Of a stretch of 64,000 nt of DNA, positions 59,356 through 64,000 are shown one piece after another. The notes beneath the pieces are model-generated. The model did not search any database. It had not been told where the DNA came from and saw only the letters and a program-made list of their open reading frames with translations. The position numbers were made by a program, and so were the translations under genes. The DNA comes from Ralstonia mannitolilytica (lineage in GTDB: Bacteria > Pseudomonadota > Gammaproteobacteria > Burkholderiales > Burkholderiaceae): contig NZ_CAJPVG010000003.1 of NCBI RefSeq assembly GCF_905397375.1, forward strand, positions 186,001 to 250,000. The letters run 5' to 3'. The first letter of the stretch is position 1, and every line of letters begins with the position of its first letter.

Positions 59356-60906
59356 ATGCATACACCCATCACCCCCACCGGGCTCGAGGCTCAATCCCAA
59401 CTGCGCCGCCGCCTGCGCTCGCGCCACATCATGATGATCGCCCTGAGCGGCGCCATCGGCACGGGCCTGTTCGTCGCGTCCGGCGCGTCGATTGCGCAGG
59501 CCGGCCCGGGCGGCGCCCTGCTCACCTACACGCTCATCGGCGTCATGGTCTATTGCCTGATGACGAGCCTCGGCGAGCTGGCGGTGCATCTGCCGGTGTC
59601 CGGCTCGTTTGTGACCTACAGCCGGCTGTATGTGGAAGAAGGCTTTGGCTTTGCGCTCGGGTGGAACTACTGGTTCTCATTGGCCGTGACGGTGGCGGTT
59701 GAGCTGGCGGCGGCCCAGCTGGTGATGAAGTACTGGTTTCCGGGGGTGTCGGGCATCGTGTGGAGCGCCGCGTTCCTGCTGCTCATGTTCATGCTCAACG
59801 CCTTCTCGGTGCGCGGCTTTGGTGAAGCGGAATACTGGTTCTCGATGGTGAAGGTAGTGACCATTGTCGTGTTCCTGCTGATCGGGCTGGCCATGGTCTT
59901 CGGCATCATGCACGGCGGGCCGGCTTCCGGCTGGCACAACTTCACTGTCGGCGACGCGCCGTTCGTGGGCGGCGTACCGGCCATGGTGGGCGTGGCGATG
60001 ATCGCCGGGTTCTCGTTCCAGGGCGTGGAGACCGTGGGCGTGGCGGCCGGCGAGGCGGAGAACCCTTCGCGCACGATCCCGCGCGCGATCCGCCAGACGT
60101 TCTGGCGCATCCTGCTGTTCTATGTGCTGGCGATTCTCATCATCGGCGTGCTGCTGCCGTACACCGATCCGAACCTGCTGCGCAATGAAGCCACCGACAT
60201 CGGTGTGAGCCCGTTCACGCTGGTGTTCCAGCATGCCGGCCTCGCGTTTGCCGCCGGGATGATGAACGCGGTGGTGCTGACTGCGCTGCTGTCGTCGGGC
60301 ACCTCGAGCCTTTATGTATCGACGCGGATCCTCTACGACCTCGCGCTCGAAGGCCAGGCGCCGCGCTGGTTTGCGAAGGTGTCGGGCAACGGCGTGCCGC
60401 ATCGGGCGCTGGTCGTCACGTCGGCCGTGGGCGCGCTGTGCTTCTTCAGTTCACTGTTTGGCGACCAGGTCGTCTACCTGTGGCTGCTGAACACGTCTGC
60501 GGTCACGTGCTTCATCGCCTGGTTCGGCATCGCCCTGGCGCACTACCGCTTCCGCAAGGGTTTCGTGAGCCAGGGCCATTCGGTGAGGCAGCTGGCCTAT
60601 CGGTCGCCGTTCTTTCCGTTCGGGCCGATCATGGTGGCGATCCTTTGCGTGGTGATCATCCTCGGGCAGAACACCAAGGCGCTGCTTGCGCCGGTCGAGA
60701 ACCTTGGCGCGTTCCTGTCGACGTATTGCGGTGTGTTCGTATTCGTGGCGATCTGGCTCGTATACCGCTGGAAGTTCAAGACGCGGTTTGTGCCGTATGC
60801 GCAGATGCAGTTCAGCACTGCGCACCTGGCGGCCGAGGCGGCGGATGCGCCTGCAGGGGCTCAGGGGGATGCGCGGCCCTCTTCGGCCGTCTCCGGCAAG
60901 GCCTGA
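59356..60906 (+). CDS. Amino-acid permease of the AAT/LysP type (copy 2)
   Basis: 516 residues, highly similar to the preceding permease through all helices (shared GTGLFVASGAS, GFGFALGWNYW, AMIAGFSFQG and PYTDPNLL). It differs at the N-terminus, in GVETVGVAAGEAENPSRTIP versus GTELIGVAAGESADPARTIP, and in the C-terminal tail. It probably arose by tandem duplication, followed by divergence in specificity. ATG 59356 gives MHTPITPTGLEAQSQ. Confidence 0.87.
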   Translation: MHTPITPTGLEAQSQLRRRLRSRHIMMIALSGAIGTGLFVASGASIAQAGPGGALLTYTLIGVMVYCLMTSLGELAVHLPVSGSFVTYSRLYVEEGFGFALGWNYWFSLAVTVAVELAAAQLVMKYWFPGVSGIVWSAAFLLLMFMLNAFSVRGFGEAEYWFSMVKVVTIVVFLLIGLAMVFGIMHGGPASGWHNFTVGDAPFVGGVPAMVGVAMIAGFSFQGVETVGVAAGEAENPSRTIPRAIRQTFWRILLFYVLAILIIGVLLPYTDPNLLRNEATDIGVSPFTLVFQHAGLAFAAGMMNAVVLTALLSSGTSSLYVSTRILYDLALEGQAPRWFAKVSGNGVPHRALVVTSAVGALCFFSSLFGDQVVYLWLLNTSAVTCFIAWFGIALAHYRFRKGFVSQGHSVRQLAYRSPFFPFGPIMVAILCVVIILGQNTKALLAPVENLGAFLSTYCGVFVFVAIWLVYRWKFKTRFVPYAQMQFSTAHLAAEAADAPAGAQGDARPSSAVSGKA

Positions 60907-60934
60907 GCGCCACGGTGCGCAAGACACCGTGAAC

Positions 60935-60960
60935 AAAAAAAAGGCGGCACATTGGCCGCC
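60935..60960 (-). terminator. Terminator of the ABC-F gene
   Basis: GGCGGC (60943-60948) and GCCGCC (60955-60960) with a 6-nt loop; the minus strand then reads eight T (the A-run at 60935-60942). It lies 25 bp past the ABC-F stop. A second stem on the left, CACGGTG (60911-60917) with CACCGTG (60925-60931), follows the permease stop but lacks a T-run. Confidence 0.85.
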
Positions 60961-60985
60961 TATCTTCTTGCCCGCCGACTGAGAA

Positions 60986-62608
60986 TCAGACTTCCACGCC
61001 CTGGCTCTGCAGGTACTCGTCGTACGTGCCAAGGTAGTCGGTCAGCGTGCCGTCGGTACGCACTTCGATGATGCGTGTTGCCAGCCCGCTGACGAATTCG
61101 CGGTCATGCGATACGAAGATCAGCGTGCCTTCGAACTTGTCGAGCGCGATCTGCAGCGATTCGATCGACTCCATGTCCATGTGGTTGGTCGGCTCGTCCA
61201 GCGCCAGCACGTTGTGGCGGCCCAGCATCAGCTTGCCCCAGATCATGCGGCCCTTCTCGCCGCCCGAGAGCACCTTGACGCTCTTCTTGATGTCGTCGGC
61301 CGAGAACAGCAGACGTCCGAGCGTGCCGCGCAGCGACTGGTCGTCATCGCCGGCCTGCGTCCACTGGCTCATCCAGTCCATCAGGTCGCGGTCTTCGGGG
61401 AATTCTTCGTAGGTGTCCTGCGGCATGTAGCCGACGTTGGCGTGCTCGGCCCACTTGACGGTACCGCCGTCCAACTCGATGCCGCGCTGCACGCCGGTCT
61501 TGACGGCGCCGTTGAGCAGGCAACGCAGCAGCGTCGTCTTGCCCGCGCCGTTCTCGCCGATGATGGCGATCTTTTCGCCGGCGCGCACGGCCATGGTCAG
61601 GCCGTCGAAGATCGTGCGGTCGTACCGCTTGCGTGCGTTCTCGGTTTCCACGGCCAGGTTGTGCAGCTTCTTCTCGAACTCGAAGCGGATGAACGGGTTC
61701 TGGCGCGACGACGGCTTGATGTCTTCCACCTTGATCTTGTCGATCTGCTTGAGGCGCGACGTGGCCTGGCGTGCCTTGGACTTGTTGGCCGAGAAGCGGC
61801 GCACGAAGTCCTGCAGGTCGGCAATGCGCTCCTTGGCGCGGGCGTTGGCCGCCATCTGGCGTTCGCGCGCCTGCATGGAGGCTTCCATGTAGTCGTCGTA
61901 GTTGCCCGGGTAGACCTTCAGCGTGCCGTAGTCCATGTCGGCCATGTGCGTGCAGACCGAGTTCAGGAAGTGGCGATCGTGGGAAATGATGATCATGGTG
62001 GAATTGCGCTCGTTGAGCACCGATTCCAGCCAGCGGATCGTGTTGATGTCGAGGTTGTTGGTCGGTTCGTCCAGCAGCAGGACATCGGGGTTCGAAAACA
62101 GCGCCTGCGCCAGCAGCACGCGCAGCTTCCAGCCCGGGGCGACCGCGCTCATCGGGCCGTTGTGCTGGTCGGTCGGGATGCCGACGCCCAGCAGCAGTTC
62201 GCCGGCGCGGGCTTCGGCCGTGTACCCGTCGTATTCGGCGTACTTCGCCTCCAGTTCGGCGGCCTTCATGTAGTCTTCGTCGGTCGCTTCCGGGTTGGCG
62301 TAGATGGCGTCGCGCTCCTGCGCGGCGGCCCACATCTCGGTGTGGCCCATCATCACCACGTCCAGCACGCGCATGTCTTCGTAGGCGAACTGGTCCTGGC
62401 GCAGCTTGCCCAGGCGGACGCCCGGTTCCAGCATCACGGTGCCCGAGCTCGGCTCCAGATCGCCACCCAGGATCTTCATGAAGGTCGACTTGCCGCAACC
62501 GTTGGCGCCGATCAGGCCATAGCGATTGCCCTCGCCAAACTTGACCGAGATGTTCTCGAACAAGGGCTTGGGCCCGAACTGCATGGTGATGTTGGCGGTG
62601 GAAAGCAC
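60986..62608 (-). CDS. ybiT: ABC-F family ATPase (YbiT-type)
   Basis: 540 residues from GTG 62608, giving the family start LSTANITMQFGPKPLFENIS. Two ATPase domains: Walker A GANGCGKST (~31-39) and GENGAGKTT (~355-363), Walker B VLLLDEPTNNLD and VLALDEPTNHMD, signature LSGGEKGR in domain 2. The linker region (ARERQMAANARAKERIADLQ) is the charged ABC-F arm. There is no membrane segment, so it is a ribosome-acting translation factor, not a transporter. An ATG upstream (62650) is less likely. Confidence 0.9.
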   Translation of the reverse strand: MLSTANITMQFGPKPLFENISVKFGEGNRYGLIGANGCGKSTFMKILGGDLEPSSGTVMLEPGVRLGKLRQDQFAYEDMRVLDVVMMGHTEMWAAAQERDAIYANPEATDEDYMKAAELEAKYAEYDGYTAEARAGELLLGVGIPTDQHNGPMSAVAPGWKLRVLLAQALFSNPDVLLLDEPTNNLDINTIRWLESVLNERNSTMIIISHDRHFLNSVCTHMADMDYGTLKVYPGNYDDYMEASMQARERQMAANARAKERIADLQDFVRRFSANKSKARQATSRLKQIDKIKVEDIKPSSRQNPFIRFEFEKKLHNLAVETENARKRYDRTIFDGLTMAVRAGEKIAIIGENGAGKTTLLRCLLNGAVKTGVQRGIELDGGTVKWAEHANVGYMPQDTYEEFPEDRDLMDWMSQWTQAGDDDQSLRGTLGRLLFSADDIKKSVKVLSGGEKGRMIWGKLMLGRHNVLALDEPTNHMDMESIESLQIALDKFEGTLIFVSHDREFVSGLATRIIEVRTDGTLTDYLGTYDEYLQSQGVEV

Positions 62609-62717
62609 GTGAAGACCTTGATTGGAAAGCGGTGAGCCGGCGCCGCGCACACATTGCGGACACCGTTTGGGAAACCGGAGATTTTACCACCCGCCGGTGA
62701 TGCGGATGGCCGTGTGG

Positions 62718-63644
62718 TCAGGCCCTGAGCGTCGGATAGCCCGACAGGTGCAGCGTAAAGCCCGTGGCGTCCACGTCGAGCGTCGCCTGCGCGCCAATCG
62801 GCAGCGTCGCCTTGGTCGGGCAATGTCCGAACGGCAAGCCCGTCAGCACCGGAATCGACAGATGCTCGGCCAGGTAAGCCCGCATGGCGTCGAAGTCGTA
62901 GCCGGCATCATACGGCGTGGTGCGATAGCCGGAGAAATCGCCCAGCACCAGCGCCTGCTGGGTATCGAGCACGCCAGCCTGCTGCAGCTGCAGCAGCATG
63001 CGCTCGATGCGGTACGGGTGCTCGTTGATGTCCTCAACGAAGAGAATGCCGTCACGGATGTCGGGCAGATACGGCGTACCGACCAGGCTGGACAGCATCG
63101 CCAGGTTGCCGCCCCACAGCGTGCCGGCATAGCGCCCCGGATGCGCGCATTCCTTTGGCTGCGGCACATCCACGCGCAGCGTGTACGTCGGGCTGCGCAG
63201 GACGCCCCAGAAGTGCTCGAGCATGAACGGATCAACCGTTTCCAGCCCGAAATCGGAGCACACGTGCGGGCCGGCAAACGTCACGCCGCCCGTGGCCGCG
63301 AGGTACGCGAGCGAAAACACGGTGAAATCGCTGTGCCCAACGATGATCGCGTTGGTGGCCTGCGCGCGGCGGCCGATGTCGATGAAATCGATGCGGTCCA
63401 GCAGCCGCGTGAGGCCGTAGCCGCCGCGGATAGCCATGGCGATTTCCTGGCCGCTGCCGGCGCCGATCTGGTGCAGGTCGGCCAGACGCGCAAGTTCGCC
63501 GCCGGCAAAGCGCTGATGGCGGCGATGCAGGCATTCACGGTTGACGATCGTGCAGCCCTGGCCTTCAAGAAACGCCACGCCGCGCTCGGCGACGGCCGCA
63601 TCGTTCGGGTAGCCGGAAGGCGCAATCAGGCGAACGGTAGTCAT
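62718..63644 (-). CDS. ldcA: LD-carboxypeptidase (murein tetrapeptide carboxypeptidase)
   Basis: 308 residues. Nucleophile serine in IIVGHSDFTVFSLAYLA; RGGYGLTRLLDRIDF is the family motif just before it; the C-terminal half has EDINEHPYRIERMLLQL and LPFGHCPTKATLPIG with the catalytic histidine. It releases D-Ala from recycled tetrapeptides in the cytoplasm. Its start overlaps the tadA stop by 4 bp (ATGA). Confidence 0.9.
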   Translation of the reverse strand: MTTVRLIAPSGYPNDAAVAERGVAFLEGQGCTIVNRECLHRRHQRFAGGELARLADLHQIGAGSGQEIAMAIRGGYGLTRLLDRIDFIDIGRRAQATNAIIVGHSDFTVFSLAYLAATGGVTFAGPHVCSDFGLETVDPFMLEHFWGVLRSPTYTLRVDVPQPKECAHPGRYAGTLWGGNLAMLSSLVGTPYLPDIRDGILFVEDINEHPYRIERMLLQLQQAGVLDTQQALVLGDFSGYRTTPYDAGYDFDAMRAYLAEHLSIPVLTGLPFGHCPTKATLPIGAQATLDVDATGFTLHLSGYPTLRA

Positions 63645-64000
63645 GTCGTGGGGTCGTTGGGCTCAATGGAGGCCAGTCGCGCAGCCTTTTGGCTCGCGCG
63701 GCGCTCGGCAAAGAAGGCGCGCAGCATGTCGCCGCATTCCTGCGCGAGCACGCTGCCGGTGATGGCGGTCTGGTGGTTCAGCCGCGTCTCGGCAAACAGG
63801 TCGAGGATGCTGCCCGCGGCGCCCGTCTTGGGGTCCGGCGCGCCGTAGACGACGCGCGCCACACGGGCATGCAGCATGGCGCCGGCGCACATCACGCACG
63901 GCTCCAGCGTCACGAAGACTTCGCAGTCGGGCAGGCGGTAGTTGCCCAGCTTCTCGGCGGCCTGGCGCAGGGCGCGCATCTCGGCATGCGCCGATGGGTC
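63641..64000 (-). CDS. tadA: tRNA-specific adenosine-34 deaminase (5' end beyond window)
   Basis: The frame is open to the window edge. The first visible residues, DPSAHAEM, include the catalytic HAE of the cytidine/adenosine deaminase family. LEPCVMCAGAMLHARVARVVYG follows with the PCxxC zinc motif, then FGAPDPKTGAAGS-like sequence. It makes inosine at the wobble position of tRNA-Arg(ACG). Only the N-terminal ~50 residues are missing. The C-terminal end (SQKAARLASIEPNDPTT) overlaps ldcA. Confidence 0.93.
   Translation of the reverse strand, partial: DPSAHAEMRALRQAAEKLGNYRLPDCEVFVTLEPCVMCAGAMLHARVARVVYGAPDPKTGAAGSILDLFAETRLNHQTAITGSVLAQECGDMLRAFFAERRASQKAARLASIEPNDPTT

Noticed and set aside
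60911..60931. Terminator of the second permease
   Set aside because: A 7-bp stem is present but there is no T-run after it; the A-rich tract that follows belongs to the minus-strand ABC-F terminator.
1..64000. CRISPR arrays, rRNA or tRNA genes, insertion sequences
   Set aside because: No regularly spaced repeats, no rRNA segments and no transposase were seen; a tRNA could have been missed by eye, but no typical T-loop/acceptor pattern stood out in the intergenic spaces.

Overview
The window looks like main-chromosome DNA of a betaproteobacterium of the genus Ralstonia, most likely the R. pickettii group. The reasons are the high GC, the bioAFD and mltG-tmk-holB-pilZ-tatD gene orders, many LysR regulators, and a Zot-type filamentous prophage of the size and gene order known from Ralstonia. 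The species call is from memory of gene families, not from a search.

Layout. 1-7.3 kb holds the tail of a short-chain dehydrogenase gene, an aromatic-acid-type MFS permease, a 55-residue protein gene, a tightly packed biotin operon (bioA-bioF-bioD, no bioB), a lipoprotein, a membrane protein and two small minus-strand genes. 7371-14520 is a complete 7150-bp inovirus prophage. It carries a repressor-like gene, three tandem palindromic operators, early genes, a Rep protein, an ssDNA-binding protein, small virion proteins, a major coat protein with a terminator behind it, pIII-like, pVI-like and Zot/pI genes, then a non-coding region and two accessory genes. No integrase is encoded. The 17-bp flanking repeats are the XerD arm plus central region of a dif site, and the right junction (14521-14548) is a complete dif. 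The phage therefore sits at the replication terminus, and KOPS-like octamers point towards this site from both sides.

14.5-30 kb is accessory metabolism: an MFS exporter with an AraC regulator; a LysR-controlled MHS permease with an M20 amidohydrolase and an amidase; a decayed E2 acyltransferase; a LysR/azoreductase pair; and a six-gene coupled operon of LacI regulator, ABC importer and metallophosphoesterase. 30-38 kb holds egtB, an ankyrin-repeat protein and conserved housekeeping genes (tatD, pilZ, holB, tmk, mltG, ygfZ). 38-41 kb has an NRDE protein, a fatty-acid hydroxylase-like protein with a divergent LysR gene, and a GNAT protein.

41-57.4 kb is a lipid/ester/alcohol catabolic island, mostly on the minus strand: esterase, Fe-alcohol dehydrogenase, epoxide-hydrolase-like protein, SDRs, GST, class II aldolase, NADP-dependent reductase, serine hydrolase, thioesterase, acyl-CoA dehydrogenase, thiolase, nicotinamidase and FadB. 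GAACG/CGTTC-type palindromes lie at both ends. The window closes with two tandem amino-acid permeases, an ABC-F ATPase, an LD-carboxypeptidase and a partial tadA.

The most notable observation is that the phage attachment core lies inside the 3' end of the putative repressor gene. In the excised circle the gene would continue for 25 more codons into the right end of the phage, to a stop codon followed by a terminator hairpin. Integration at dif instead supplies an immediate host-derived stop. This would be an integration-dependent change of the repressor C-terminus, and it also removes the repressor terminator.
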